A DNA stretch of 64,000 nt from Comamonas resistens (GCF_030064165.1 NZ_CP125947.1:3782001-3846000), one strand, 5' to 3'; shown: positions 37,602 through 46,676, numbered from the stretch's first letter. The notes: generated from the letters alone by a model not told the origin. Numbers and translations are program-made.

Positions 37602-37801
37602 CACAGCGTGCGCCTGAGCGAACCGGTGCGAATGTCATAGACCCGCACCTTGCCATCGCCGCAAGTCACAGCCACCTGATCACCCGTGACATTGGCGGAT
37701 ACCGCTCCCTTGTAGCTGCTGCAGCCGATGTTGCGCTTGATGCTGCCCGTGCGGATTTCAAAAATTTTGACGATGTTGTGTTCAATTTTGGCTGTGTACA
37801 T
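37601..37801 (-). CDS. 66-residue protein with duplicated WD40-like strand motif
   Basis: This small protein contains the same 15-residue motif twice, 41 residues apart: VKIFEIRTGSIKRNI (11-25) and VRVYDIRTGSLRRTL (52-66). Between them lies GDQVAVTCGDGK. The motif and the spacing of about 40 residues are those of beta-propeller (WD40/YVTN) blades, so it is one blade plus a strand and could close a propeller only by oligomerising. AAGGAG five bases before the ATG shows real translation. Its stop overlaps the start of FtsZ-like 2. Function unknown; a binding partner of FtsZ-like 2 is inferred from coupling. Confidence 0.72.
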   Translation of the reverse strand: MYTAKIEHNIVKIFEIRTGSIKRNIGCSSYKGAVSANVTGDQVAVTCGDGKVRVYDIRTGSLRRTL

Positions 37802-37879
37802 GCAGGCTCCTTTGCAGGTTGATGGGAGCCCTCAGCGTAAGCACACCTTGCGACAGCTTGTGCCGCAACAGTGCACCTC

Positions 37880-38824
37880 CTACCCCCGCGCTGGCTGAGC
37901 ACAGGCCTGCAGCCACTGGCTGAAGGCGCGCAGCGCCGGTGCGGGCACGGCGTCCGCGGCCAGCTCCGGCGTCACCAGGTAATAGGCGCGGTTGCCGCGC
38001 AGTGGCTGGGGGCAGGCGACGATGAGATCACCGCGCGCAATCTCCTGCTCGATCAACATGGGCGGGATCAACGCCACGCCCAGGCTCTGGCTGGCAGCCA
38101 CGGCCAGCATGGAAAACAGTTCGAGCCGCATGCCGTCCAGCGCGCGCGGCGCATCCACGCCCATGACGTCGAACCACTGGCGCCAGCCCTGGGGACGCGT
38201 GCTTTGCTGCAGCAGCGGCATCCTGGCAATCACCTCGGGGCCCACCGGCAGCCAGGCGCGGCCCGGGTCGCGCTGCTGGGCCGTGGCCAGCAGTTGCGGG
38301 CTGCACACAGGCACGACCTCTTCGTCCATCAACCACTGCGCCTGCACACCGGGCCAGCGCACCACCTGCTCGGGCGTGCCCGCGTAGAGAGCAGCATCGA
38401 ACACCGTGTCGGCAAACAGGAAAGGCCGGGTCTGCACATCGATATGCACGGTGATGTCGGGGTGCTGCTGTGCCAGCTGCGGCAGGCGCGGCAGCAGCCA
38501 GCGCGTGGCGAAAGTGGGCACGGCCGCCAGATTGATGGGGCCGCCCTCGCCCTGATGACTCATCAGATCCAGCGTGTCGCGCTCTAGCCCCTGCAACCAG
38601 CGCCCAACCTGGGTGGCGTAATGCCGGCCTGCATCGGTCAGCAGCACGCCATGGCGCGTGCGCTTGAACAGCGTCACGCCCACAAATTCCTCCAGCGCAA
38701 TGATCTGGCGCGAGACGGCGCTCTGCGTCAATGACAGCTCCTGCGCAGCCTTGGTATAGCTGACATGGCGGGCGGCCGATTCGAAGCAGGCCAGAGCCTG
38801 GGTGGAAGGGAGAACTCTGCGCAT
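37880..38824 (-). CDS. LysR family regulator, probably of the glutarate genes (GcdR-like)
   Basis: The 314-residue protein has a GcvA-type LysR N-terminus (LPSTQALACFESAARHVSYTK, helix-turn-helix LTQSAVSRQIIALE) and a substrate-binding domain with NLAAVPTFATRWLLPRLP. It is divergent from gcdH across 197 bases that contain a 14-bp palindrome. In pseudomonads a LysR regulator, GcdR, controls gcdH and its CoA transferase, and the arrangement here is the same; the specific role is inferred from that. It lies next to the end of the island. Confidence 0.88.
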   Translation of the reverse strand: MRRVLPSTQALACFESAARHVSYTKAAQELSLTQSAVSRQIIALEEFVGVTLFKRTRHGVLLTDAGRHYATQVGRWLQGLERDTLDLMSHQGEGGPINLAAVPTFATRWLLPRLPQLAQQHPDITVHIDVQTRPFLFADTVFDAALYAGTPEQVVRWPGVQAQWLMDEEVVPVCSPQLLATAQQRDPGRAWLPVGPEVIARMPLLQQSTRPQGWRQWFDVMGVDAPRALDGMRLELFSMLAVAASQSLGVALIPPMLIEQEIARGDLIVACPQPLRGNRAYYLVTPELAADAVPAPALRAFSQWLQACAQPARG

Positions 38825-38913
38825 ATCTCTTGTGCTTAAAGCGCATCAATCAACGAAAAAACAACGGGAAAACCCTGAATAGCTCGTTTATACATGCGTT
38901 TTCCTCATCCATA

Positions 38914-38927
38914 GATGATTAATCATC
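38914..38927. promoter_or_regulatory. Operator candidate between the LysR gene and gcdH
   Basis: GATGATTAATCATC is a perfect 14-bp palindrome, 95 bases before the gcdH start and 90 bases before the LysR start. Its place in a divergent LysR intergenic region fits a LysR-type recognition site. Confidence 0.5.
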
Positions 38928-39021
38928 GTTTGCCAGCCCCTGTTCTGCAAACCTAATATGTGTGCAAGCACTCAGGCCGAAATGCGCCTGCAACCCGACA
39001 CCTTGCATTCAGGAGATGAAC

Positions 39022-40215
39022 ATGGCCAATGGCTACCAGTGGGACGACTGCTTCCAGCTCGACCAGCAACTGACCGAAGACGAGCGCATGATCCGCGACG
39101 CAGCGCGCGAGTACTGCCAGGACAAGCTCAAGCCCCGCGTGCAAGCCATGTTCCGCAATGAATCGGTGGACATCAGCATCTTCCGCGAGATGGGCGAGCT
39201 GGGCCTGCTGGGCCCCACCATTCCCACGCAGTACGGTGGCGCGGGCCTGAACTATGTGAGCTACGGCCTGGTGGCGCGCGAGATCGAGCGCGTGGACTCG
39301 GGCTACCGCTCCATGGCCTCGGTGCAATCGTCCCTGGTGATGGTGCCCATCAACGAATTCGGCACCGAAGCCCAGAAGATGAAATACCTGCCCAAGCTGG
39401 CTTCGGGCGAGTTCATCGGCTGCTTCGGCCTGACCGAGCCCGACCACGGCTCCGACCCCGGCTCCATGGCCACACGCGCCTACAAGGTCGACGGCGGCTA
39501 TCGCCTCAAGGGCAACAAGATGTGGATCACCAACAGCCCCGTGGCCGACGTGTTCGTGGTCTGGGCCAAGGAAGTCTCCGAGGACGGCACCGTGGGCCAG
39601 ATCCGCGGCTTTGTGCTGGAAAAGGGCATGAAGGGCCTGTCCGCGCCTGCCATCCACGGCAAGGTGGGCCTGCGCGCCTCCATCACCGGTGAAATCGTCA
39701 TGGACGACGTGTTCTGCCCCGAAGAGAATGCCTTCCCCGATGTGCGCGGCCTCAAGGGCCCGTTCACCTGCCTGAACAGCGCCCGCTTCGGCATTGCCTG
39801 GGGCGCGCTGGGTGCGGCAGAGGACTGCTGGCACACCGCCCGCCAGTACACGCTGGACCGCAAGCAGTTCGGCCGCCCCCTGGCTGCCAACCAGCTGATC
39901 CAGAAAAAGCTGGCCGATATGCAGACTGAAATCACGCTGGGCCTGCAGGCCGCACTGCGCGTGGGCCGCATGAAGGACGAGCACCAGAACGTGATCGAGA
40001 TCACCTCGCTGATCAAGCGCAACAACTGCGGCAAGTCGCTGGACATCGCCCGCATGGCGCGCGACATGCTGGGCGGCAACGGCATCAGCGACGAGTTCGG
40101 CGTGGCCCGCCATCTGGTGAACCTGGAGGTGGTGAACACCTACGAAGGCACGCACGATGTGCATGCGCTGATCCTAGGCCGTTCCCAGACCGGTATCGCG
40201 GCGTTTGCGAACTGA
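39022..40215 (+). CDS. gcdH: Glutaryl-CoA dehydrogenase
   Basis: GcdH is an FAD enzyme that oxidises and decarboxylates glutaryl-CoA to crotonyl-CoA in lysine, tryptophan and glutarate breakdown. The 397-residue protein has the family features [21 protein letters not shown], the [21 protein letters not shown] segment and the catalytic base in [16 protein letters not shown]. The EGTHD form with this context separates it from general acyl-CoA dehydrogenases. AGGAG lies six bases before the ATG at 39022; an ATG two codons earlier is too close to it. A CoA transferase and a Bug binding protein follow. Confidence 0.94.
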   Translation: MANGYQWDDCFQLDQQLTEDERMIRDAAREYCQDKLKPRVQAMFRNESVDISIFREMGELGLLGPTIPTQYGGAGLNYVSYGLVAREIERVDSGYRSMASVQSSLVMVPINEFGTEAQKMKYLPKLASGEFIGCFGLTEPDHGSDPGSMATRAYKVDGGYRLKGNKMWITNSPVADVFVVWAKEVSEDGTVGQIRGFVLEKGMKGLSAPAIHGKVGLRASITGEIVMDDVFCPEENAFPDVRGLKGPFTCLNSARFGIAWGALGAAEDCWHTARQYTLDRKQFGRPLAANQLIQKKLADMQTEITLGLQAALRVGRMKDEHQNVIEITSLIKRNNCGKSLDIARMARDMLGGNGISDEFGVARHLVNLEVVNTYEGTHDVHALILGRSQTGIAAFAN

Positions 40216-40218
40216 TAG

Positions 40219-40340
40219 CTCCCCCTGAGCGGCTGCGCCTAGGCGGCCCCGCCGCTTCCCCCTCTCTCTTCGGGAGGGGGACGGCAGCTTCGCCGCGAGG
40301 CGGCTCTTGCTGGCGGCCCTTACCTCGGGGCGATGCCAAC
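40219..40340 (+). repeat. Dispersed intergenic repeat, family A, copy 3
   Basis: It starts four bases after the gcdH stop with CTCCCCCTGAGCGGCTGCGC and includes GGGGGACGGCAGCTTCGCCG and CGAGGCGGCTCTTGCTGGCG, as in copy 1. An extra GCCTAGGCGGCCCCGCCGC block makes it longer. Confidence 0.7.
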
Positions 40341-40358
40341 CACCGCTATTCATTTGTT

Positions 40359-40434
40359 AGCTGGTACCGCTTGATTTGTCTGGGTTTTGAATGGCTTTCA
40401 GACCAGAGTCCAGACAAATAAAGCGCAAGCAGCT
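40359..40434. repeat. Composite palindromic repeat, family B
   Basis: AGCTGGTACCGCTTG and AAGCGCAAGCAGCT face each other around a 10-bp inverted repeat, ATTTGTCTGG at 40374-40383 and CCAGACAAAT at 40410-40419. It has the same architecture as 2374-2449 and again directly follows a family A copy. Confidence 0.6.
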
Positions 40435-40471
40435 ATTTATTTCATTGTTTCGCTTTACCGGGCCCTCCGAC

Positions 40472-41722
40472 ATGAACGCATCCACATCCACTCCCACCGG
40501 CGCACTGGCAGGCATCAAGGTGCTGGATCTGTCGCGCGTGCTGGCGGGCCCCTGGGCCACGCAGATGCTGGCCGATCTGGGGGCCGATGTGGTCAAGGTG
40601 GAGCGCCCTGTTGCTGGCGACGATACGCGCCACTGGGGCCCTCCGTTCCTCAGGGACGATGCGGGCAACGATACGCGCGAGGCCAGCTACTTCACGGCCT
40701 GCAACCGCAACAAGCGCAGCCTCACCGTGGACATGGCACACCCCGAAGGCCGGGCACTGCTGCAGCGCATGGCGCAAGAGGCCGATGTGGTGGTGGAGAA
40801 CTTCAAGACCGGAGGACTCGCGCAATACGGTCTGGACTATGAGAGTCTCAAGGTGTTGAACCCGCGCCTGGTCTATTGCTCCATCACGGGTTTTGGCCAG
40901 GACGGCCCCTATGCCGAGCGCGCGGGCTATGACCTCATGGTGCAGGCCATGTGCGGCCTGATGAGCATTACCGGCCATGCCGATGGCGAACCCGGCGGCG
41001 GCCCGCTCAAGGTCGGCGTGGCCGTGATCGACGTGTTTACGGGCCTCTATGCCAGCAACGCCATCCTGGCCGCACTCAATGCACGGCACTCCACAGGCGA
41101 AGGCCAGTACATAGACATGGCACTGCTGGATGTGGGCATGGCCGTGCTGGCCAATCAGGCCGCCGGCTTTCTGGCCACCGACAAGGCACCAGGCCGCGCA
41201 GGCAATATCCACCCCAGCCTCGCTCCCTACCAGGACTTCCCCACGCTGGACGGCAATGTGCTGCTGGCCATAGGCAACGACGGCCAGTTCGCGCGCTTTT
41301 GCACGGCCATAGGCCAAGGCAACTGGGCGCAGGATGCACGCTTTGCCACCAACACCGCCCGCGTACAGAACCGCGCCGCGCTGCTGGAGCTGATGAAGCC
41401 GCAAATGCTGCTGCGCACCACGGCCGACTGGATTGCGTTGCTCGAAGACAAGGCCGTGCCCTGCGGCCCCATCAACACCGTCGCCCAGGCCTTTGAAGAC
41501 CCACAGGTCAAGGCGCGCGGCATTCTGAAGACATTGCCGCGCAGCGCGGGGGACGGCATCAGCGCCGTGGCCACGGTGGCCAACCCCATGCGCCTGTCGG
41601 GCACCCCCGTCACCTATCGCAGTGCGCCGCCGGCCCTGGGCCAGCACACTGAAGAAGTTCTGCGTGAGTTCGGTCTGGACACAGACAGCATCACCGCGCT
41701 GCACCAACAAGGAGTGGTTTGA
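40472..41722 (+). CDS. Class III CoA transferase (CaiB/BaiF), probable glutarate CoA transferase
   Basis: The 416-residue protein has the CaiB/BaiF fold marks: GIKVLDLSRVLAGPWATQMLADLGADVVKVE at the start, NRNKRSL, VENFKTGGL, and the catalytic aspartate in GQYIDMALLDVG. These enzymes move CoA between carboxylic acids through an aspartyl-CoA adduct. Placement directly after gcdH matches the pseudomonad gcdH-gcdG pair, in which the transferase activates glutarate with succinyl-CoA; that assignment is by context. The frame opens earlier, inside a repeat, but the ATG at 40472 precedes the first family residues. Confidence 0.88.
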   Translation: MNASTSTPTGALAGIKVLDLSRVLAGPWATQMLADLGADVVKVERPVAGDDTRHWGPPFLRDDAGNDTREASYFTACNRNKRSLTVDMAHPEGRALLQRMAQEADVVVENFKTGGLAQYGLDYESLKVLNPRLVYCSITGFGQDGPYAERAGYDLMVQAMCGLMSITGHADGEPGGGPLKVGVAVIDVFTGLYASNAILAALNARHSTGEGQYIDMALLDVGMAVLANQAAGFLATDKAPGRAGNIHPSLAPYQDFPTLDGNVLLAIGNDGQFARFCTAIGQGNWAQDARFATNTARVQNRAALLELMKPQMLLRTTADWIALLEDKAVPCGPINTVAQAFEDPQVKARGILKTLPRSAGDGISAVATVANPMRLSGTPVTYRSAPPALGQHTEEVLREFGLDTDSITALHQQGVV

Positions 41723-41834
41723 GGCCATACACCCGGCCAAGACTGCTTCTTCATTCAAGAGGGCTCAAGCCCCGAAAAACTGCAGGCAGCTTTCAAAAAA
41801 GCGCACTGCACATCACATTACCAAGGAGACATCG

Positions 41835-42803
41835 ATGTTCAAGTTCACAGCCACCGTGCTGGCCGCCATGGCTTTTTGTGGCGCAGCACAAGCCCAGGCC
41901 AGCTATCCCAACAAGCCCATCCGCCTGCTGGTGCCCTTTGCCGCTGGCGGCACCACCGACCTGATTGCCCGCGTCATCGCCGAGCCGCTGAGCAAGGAAC
42001 TGGGCCAGTCCGTGGTGGTGGAAAACAAGGGCGGCGGCGGCGGCAGCATCGGCGCGGCGGAAACCGCACGCGCCAAGCCCGATGGCTACAACCTGGGCAT
42101 TGCCACCGTATCCACCACGGCCACCAACCCGGCCATCAACCCCAAGATCCCCTATAACGTCGCCACCGATTTCACGCCCATCGTGAACATCGCCGCCACG
42201 CCCAACATCATTGCCGCCAACCCCAAATTTGCGGGCAAGGACTACAAGAGCTTCCTGGCCGAGATCAAGAACAACCCCGGCAAATACTCCTACGCCTCTC
42301 CCGGCCAGGGCTCCATCACCCACCTGATGATGGAAATGTTCAAGCTCGAGACCAAGACCGATATGGCCCACGTGCCCTATCGGGGATCGGGCCCGGCGCT
42401 CAATGATGCGGTTGCCGGTCAGGTGCCGCTGATTTTTGACAACTTCCCCTCCACCCTGCCCTTCGTCAAGGAAAAGCGCCTGACGGCCATCGTCGTCGCA
42501 GCGCCCCAGCGCCTGGCCGTGCTGCCTGATGTGCCCACCTTCAAGGAAATGGGCCTGCCTCAGGTCAACCGCATGGCGTACTACGGCATCGTCGGCCCCA
42601 AGAATCTGCCCAAGGAAGTGGTGGACAAGATCAATGCCGCCGTACGCAAGGCCGTACAGGATTCGGCCGTGAAAAAGCGCATCGAGGAAAGCGGCTCCAT
42701 CATCATGGCCGACACCCCCGAAGCCTTTGCCAAGCAGATGGCCGAGGAGCTGGCCGTCTACAAAAACGTGGTGCAAAAGCAGAACCTGAAGATGGACGAT
42801 TAA
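41835..42803 (+). CDS. Bug/TctC family tripartite tricarboxylate substrate-binding protein
   Basis: The 322-residue periplasmic protein has a signal peptide (MFKFTATVLAAMAFCGAAQAQA, cleaved near residue 21) and the Bug family start YPNKPIRLLVPFAAGGTTDLIAR, with VENKGGGGGSIGAAETARAKPDGY and a VPYRGSGPALNDAVAGQV segment. Such proteins bind carboxylates. AAGGAG is seven bases before the ATG, so the long open frame upstream is not used. As third gene after gcdH it may bind a dicarboxylate such as glutarate; no TctA/TctB membrane partner is encoded nearby. Confidence 0.9.
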   Translation: MFKFTATVLAAMAFCGAAQAQASYPNKPIRLLVPFAAGGTTDLIARVIAEPLSKELGQSVVVENKGGGGGSIGAAETARAKPDGYNLGIATVSTTATNPAINPKIPYNVATDFTPIVNIAATPNIIAANPKFAGKDYKSFLAEIKNNPGKYSYASPGQGSITHLMMEMFKLETKTDMAHVPYRGSGPALNDAVAGQVPLIFDNFPSTLPFVKEKRLTAIVVAAPQRLAVLPDVPTFKEMGLPQVNRMAYYGIVGPKNLPKEVVDKINAAVRKAVQDSAVKKRIEESGSIIMADTPEAFAKQMAEELAVYKNVVQKQNLKMDD

Positions 42804-42821
42804 GCATCTTCAGCCTATACA

Positions 42822-42918
42822 GCGCCCCCGCGCTTGCCCACTTCCTGTGGCCGCAGCCCCTGCGCCGGGCGCTCCCCAAGGGGACCGCTTATTGCCTAGA
42901 GGCGGCCCGGCGGCAATA
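42822..42918 (+). repeat. Possible diverged family A repeat
   Basis: Eighteen bases after the stop comes a GC-rich palindromic stretch with GCGCTCCCCAAGGGGACCGC and AGGCGGCCCGGCGG, similar in order to the second half of family A but with a different first part. It precedes a strong terminator. Confidence 0.45.
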
Positions 42919-42921
42919 CAA

Positions 42922-42965
42922 AGAAAAAGTCCTCGCAGGTGAATGCCTGCGAGGACTTTTTTCTT
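42922..42965. terminator. Bidirectional terminator after the Bug gene
   Basis: AAAAAGTCCTCGCAGG and CCTGCGAGGACTTTTT form a perfect 16-bp stem with loop TGAATG. It serves the plus-strand gcdH operon and possibly the convergent MFS gene. Confidence 0.92.
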
Positions 42966-43024
42966 GACCGCATCCCATGCACAAGTCAGATGCTCATGCA
43001 GCCACGCCGGTATAGCTGAGCAAA

Positions 43025-44242
43025 CTAGGACTTCAAACGGAAGCTCTCGGCCAGCTTCACCATCATGAGCAACCAGAGCGCACCGCCCATGGCTATCAGC
43101 AGGCCGCCCACCAGGCCGATATGCGTCATGCCCCACTGCTGGCTGACGATGCTGCCCAGCAGCGCGCCGCCGCCGATGCCGATGTTGAAAATGCCCGAGA
43201 ACATGGACATGGCGACATCGGTGGCGTCCGGCGCCAGATTCAGCACCTTGGACTGCATGGACAGCGCAAAGCAGATCATGGCAATGCCCCAGACCGAGCT
43301 TTGCAGATACAGGCTCCAGACATGTGCGCTGCTCATGACCAGCAGCAACAGGCTCAGTGCCAGCACGGCTATGGCCGTCAGCAGAAAGCCGCGCGGAAAG
43401 CGCAGGCCGAACCAGCCGAACAGCACGCTGCCCACAATGCCCATGCCGCCGTACAGCAGCAACACGGCCGTGGTCACATCGCCGGCATGGCCGGCAATAT
43501 CCTGCACAAAGGGCTCGATATAGCTATAGGCCGTGAACTGGCCGGTAATCACCACCACCAACAGCACATAGATGCCGACCAGGGCCGGACGCCTGAACAG
43601 CATGGGTACGCTGGACAGGGAGCCGGCATTCTCGCTGGGCAGCAGCGGCAGCAGCTTGCCCAGCACCAGCATCACCACCGCAGCCACAGCACCAATGGCC
43701 AGAAACGTCATGCGCCAGCCCAGCCATTCGCCCACGATGCGGCCCAGCGGAATGCCCAGCACCATGGCCACCGAGGTGCCCGTGGCCAGCAGACTCAGCG
43801 CCATGGCCTTCTTGCCCGACGGTGCCACGCGCACGGCCAGCGATGCCGTAATCGACCAGAACACCGCATGCGACAGCGCGATGCCGATGCGGCTGATGAC
43901 CAGCGACACATAGCTCCATGCCATGCCAGACAGCAGATGGCTGAGCACAAACGCCGCAAAAACGCCCATGAGCAGCTTGCGCCGCTCCACCTTGCGCGTA
44001 AGCAGCATGAAGGGCAGCGAGGCCAGCGCCACCACCCAGGCGTAGATGGTCAGCATCAGCCCGACCTGCTCCACCGGCATGCCAAAGCTGGCGCCGATGC
44101 TGCTGAGCAGACCGACAGGCACGAACTCGCTGGTGTTGAAGACAAAAGCGCCCAGCGCCAGTGCAATGACGCTAAGCCAGGCCTGGGTATTGGTGCGTGC
44201 TGAAGAAGAGGAAATGGAGGAAGAAGCGAAAGGCTCTGTCAT
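43025..44242 (-). CDS. MFS transporter, sugar-efflux (SotB/AraJ-like) subfamily
   Basis: The 405-residue protein has twelve predicted transmembrane helices and the DHA1/AraJ-type start [21 protein letters not shown], then the cytoplasmic loop [13 protein letters not shown] and [24 protein letters not shown]. SotB-like proteins export sugars or drugs. I chose the ATG at 44242 (MTEPFASSS); the frame continues 21 codons upstream without family similarity. No partner gene is evident. Substrate unknown. Confidence 0.88.
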   Translation of the reverse strand: MTEPFASSSISSSSARTNTQAWLSVIALALGAFVFNTSEFVPVGLLSSIGASFGMPVEQVGLMLTIYAWVVALASLPFMLLTRKVERRKLLMGVFAAFVLSHLLSGMAWSYVSLVISRIGIALSHAVFWSITASLAVRVAPSGKKAMALSLLATGTSVAMVLGIPLGRIVGEWLGWRMTFLAIGAVAAVVMLVLGKLLPLLPSENAGSLSSVPMLFRRPALVGIYVLLVVVITGQFTAYSYIEPFVQDIAGHAGDVTTAVLLLYGGMGIVGSVLFGWFGLRFPRGFLLTAIAVLALSLLLLVMSSAHVWSLYLQSSVWGIAMICFALSMQSKVLNLAPDATDVAMSMFSGIFNIGIGGGALLGSIVSQQWGMTHIGLVGGLLIAMGGALWLLMMVKLAESFRLKS

Positions 44243-44353
44243 GAATGGGCAAACGAATGCAGTGCAGCGCAAAAACGGCCCCCAAAAAGGCCTCAAGCTG
44301 CACAAAGCGGAGATTGTGCGCGTGCCCCGTGTCAGTACCGGGGCAGGACGGGC

Positions 44354-44857
44354 TTATTCCGCAGCGCTGGCAGGGGTGAGGCAACGCGCCGCCACCTCTT
44401 TGCGCCGCTGCATCAGACGCGCCAGCAAGACCAGTACCAGCAACAGATTGAAGACCAGCACCAGCACGGCCTGCCAGCTGCTTTTATGCATGACATGGCG
44501 GACTTCAAACGGTATGTAGACCGCACTGGCCAGCACGCCAAACCATTCGCCCCAGGATTTGTCCAGCCACAGGCCCCAGGCCTCAATAAAGCGGACCACC
44601 GCGTACAAGCCACCCAGCAGCACCAGCGTGTGCACGGGCGTGACATTGAGCCGGTCCACCGCATCCAGCAGCAAAGACGGATAACGCTGATCCGGCGAGA
44701 GACCGAAATGCCCGATCAGCTCCATGGCCAGATGGTGCAAATCATGGTGCAGCAGGCTCAGCAGACCAAGCAATGCCATCAAGGCCGCGACGCCCTTGAG
44801 GGCCTCGAACAAGGCCATGGTCTTGACGGCAGCGCGAAGCGAAGTCTGAGAGTTCAC
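44354..44857 (-). CDS. DUF2127 membrane protein
   Basis: The 167-residue protein has four predicted helices and the DUF2127 start RAAVKTMALFEALKGVAALMALLG, followed by LHHDLHHLAMELIGHFG and YAVVRFIEAWGLWL. The family has no known function. The start is uncertain: the GTG at 44857 gives a family-like N-terminus, an ATG at 44818 would lose part of it, and the frame continues to another GTG at 44926. It lies between the MFS gene and an oxidoreductase gene on the same strand, but gaps over 100 bases argue against one operon. Confidence 0.75.
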   Translation of the reverse strand: MNSQTSLRAAVKTMALFEALKGVAALMALLGLLSLLHHDLHHLAMELIGHFGLSPDQRYPSLLLDAVDRLNVTPVHTLVLLGGLYAVVRFIEAWGLWLDKSWGEWFGVLASAVYIPFEVRHVMHKSSWQAVLVLVFNLLLVLVLLARLMQRRKEVAARCLTPASAAE

Positions 44858-44992
44858 AGCGGAATCAGGAAAGCGGAAAGCACCACTATATAAAAACGGA
44901 CAGGAGAACAGGCACTGCGATGGCACTGTTCTCCTGCATCAGAGCCGATCTGAAGGCCTGCGCAGATTCTGGCTGCGGGGCCTTCAAAAAGC

Positions 44993-45652
44993 TCAATAGG
45001 CCACCGTGAAGCGCTCGCGCATATGGCGCCCCTGCTCCAGCGCATCGACCATGGCAACCGCCAGGTCCTGCACCGAAATATCGCCGGGCTGGCCATCGGC
45101 CTGCATCAGCGGCTCATCCTTGCCGCTGCGGTAGTTGCCGGTGCGGCCGCTGGCCTGCGCTGCAGAGCCACCATGAAAGCCCACGGCCGGGCTCAGCACG
45201 GTCCAGTCCAGGGCCTGCTCTTTTTGCAGCTCGGTATACATATCGCGCGCCGCCGTGGCTCCGGGCTTGATGGCAGCAGGAAAGTCGGGCGAGTCCACCA
45301 GTTGCTGACCATTGACATACAGGCTGCCGGCACCGCCCACGACCAGATAGCGCTTGACGCCAGCGGCTTTCACGCCCTCGACGATGGCACGCGATCCACG
45401 CATGAAGTCGTCATAGATCTGCGGATTGGTCCAGCCTGCGTTGTAGGCACTGATGACGGCATCCACGCCTGCCACGGCGCGCCTGACCTCGTCGGCATGC
45501 AGCACGTCGGCCTTGATGATCTGCACATGCTCGCGCACCGGGAATTTCTCGGGATGGCGCACCAGTACCACCACCTCATGACCGCGCTGCAGCAACTCTT
45601 CCAGCAGGCCTGCACCCACAAAACCGGTAGCGCCAATCAATGCAACCTTCAT
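44993..45652 (-). CDS. NAD(P)-binding oxidoreductase (atypical SDR, NmrA/YwnB-like)
   Basis: The 219-residue protein opens with the Rossmann motif MKVALIGATGFVGAGLLEELLQRG and has VVGGAGSLYVNG and the WTVLSPAVGFHGG segment. It belongs to the short NAD(P)-binding proteins related to NmrA and flavin reductases, many without a proven reaction. AAGGAG precedes the ATG. It is divergent from a LysR regulator with a TTGAAG/CTTCAA palindrome between them, so it is probably that regulator's target. Confidence 0.86.
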   Translation of the reverse strand: MKVALIGATGFVGAGLLEELLQRGHEVVVLVRHPEKFPVREHVQIIKADVLHADEVRRAVAGVDAVISAYNAGWTNPQIYDDFMRGSRAIVEGVKAAGVKRYLVVGGAGSLYVNGQQLVDSPDFPAAIKPGATAARDMYTELQKEQALDWTVLSPAVGFHGGSAAQASGRTGNYRSGKDEPLMQADGQPGDISVQDLAVAMVDALEQGRHMRERFTVAY

Positions 45653-45732
45653 GTTTCACTCCTTGTGTTTCAACAGGGCTAAAGAATAAATCGCGAAAAT
45701 TGGCAGGAAAACCCCTTGCAGGCACTTTGACC

Positions 45733-45749
45733 TTGAAGCTGTACTTCAA
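45733..45749. promoter_or_regulatory. LysR operator candidate
   Basis: TTGAAG and CTTCAA around CTGTA make a 17-bp dyad, ten bases before the LysR start and 80 bases before the divergent oxidoreductase start. Position would allow autorepression. Confidence 0.4.
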
Positions 45750-45758
45750 AATACCACC

Positions 45759-46676
45759 ATGGAAGATTTCAGACGCATGGCCATTTTTGCCGCCGTGGTG
45801 CAGCGCGGCACCATGAGTGCGGCAGCCCGCCAGCTCGATATGACGCCCTCGGCCGTCAGCCAGCATATCCGCCAGCTGGAAAAAGAGGCAGGCATCAACC
45901 TGCTGCACCGCTCCACCCGCCAGCTCAGCCTGACGGATGCCGGCCAACGCTTTTATGTGCAGTGCGCGGCCATGTGCGAAGCCGCAGACCGCGCCAGTGC
46001 CGAGCTGGCGGCAGAGCGCCAGCAACCCAGCGGCGAGCTGCGTCTGTCGGCACCGGCAGGCTTTACCCAGCATGCCGTACCCGCGCTGGGTGACTGGCTG
46101 CGCCAGCACCCCGGCTTGCGTCTGCGCCTGCTGATGGATGACAAGCCCATCGATCTGATCGAGGCGCGTGTGGACCTGGCACTGCGCTTCGGTCACCTGC
46201 CTGACTCCAGCTGGATCGCCCGGCCGCTGGGCCGCAGCCCCACGGTGCTGTGCGCCGCCCCGCAGTTGCTGGCACAGTTGAGCGAGCTGCCACAGCACCC
46301 GCGCGATCTGATGGATCTGCCCTGGCTAGACATGAACCGCAGCGAACCGCCGCAGATCAACGCCCTGTGGCAGCACAGTCCCAGCGGCGAGAGTTTTCAG
46401 CTCCAGGTCACGCCCCAGATGAGCAGCAACCATCGCGCTGCCGTGCAGCAGTTCTGCGAAGCCGGCCTGGGCCTGGCCCTGCTGTCTGCCCACGACGTCA
46501 CTGCCAGCCTGCGCCAGGGAAGGCTGCTGCGCCTGCTGCCGCAATGGGATATGGGCCAGCTCGATATCTGGGCCGTCACCGCCCAGCGCGAGGCACTGAG
46601 CGCCAAGGTGCGCCAGGCCATAGAAGTGCTGCGCCAGTACTTTGCCGGGCTGGAAGGCATGCAGCAATCGCTATGA
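45759..46676 (+). CDS. LysR family transcriptional regulator
   Basis: The 305-residue protein has the CrgA-type N-terminus MEDFRRMAIFAAVVQRGTMSAAARQLDMTPSAVSQHI and an effector-binding domain with SGELRLSAPAGFTQHAVPALGDWL and GLGLALLSAHDV. It is transcribed away from the NAD(P)-binding oxidoreductase gene, the usual layout for a LysR regulator and its target. Effector unknown. A composite family B-like repeat follows the stop. Confidence 0.9.
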   Translation: MEDFRRMAIFAAVVQRGTMSAAARQLDMTPSAVSQHIRQLEKEAGINLLHRSTRQLSLTDAGQRFYVQCAAMCEAADRASAELAAERQQPSGELRLSAPAGFTQHAVPALGDWLRQHPGLRLRLLMDDKPIDLIEARVDLALRFGHLPDSSWIARPLGRSPTVLCAAPQLLAQLSELPQHPRDLMDLPWLDMNRSEPPQINALWQHSPSGESFQLQVTPQMSSNHRAAVQQFCEAGLGLALLSAHDVTASLRQGRLLRLLPQWDMGQLDIWAVTAQREALSAKVRQAIEVLRQYFAGLEGMQQSL

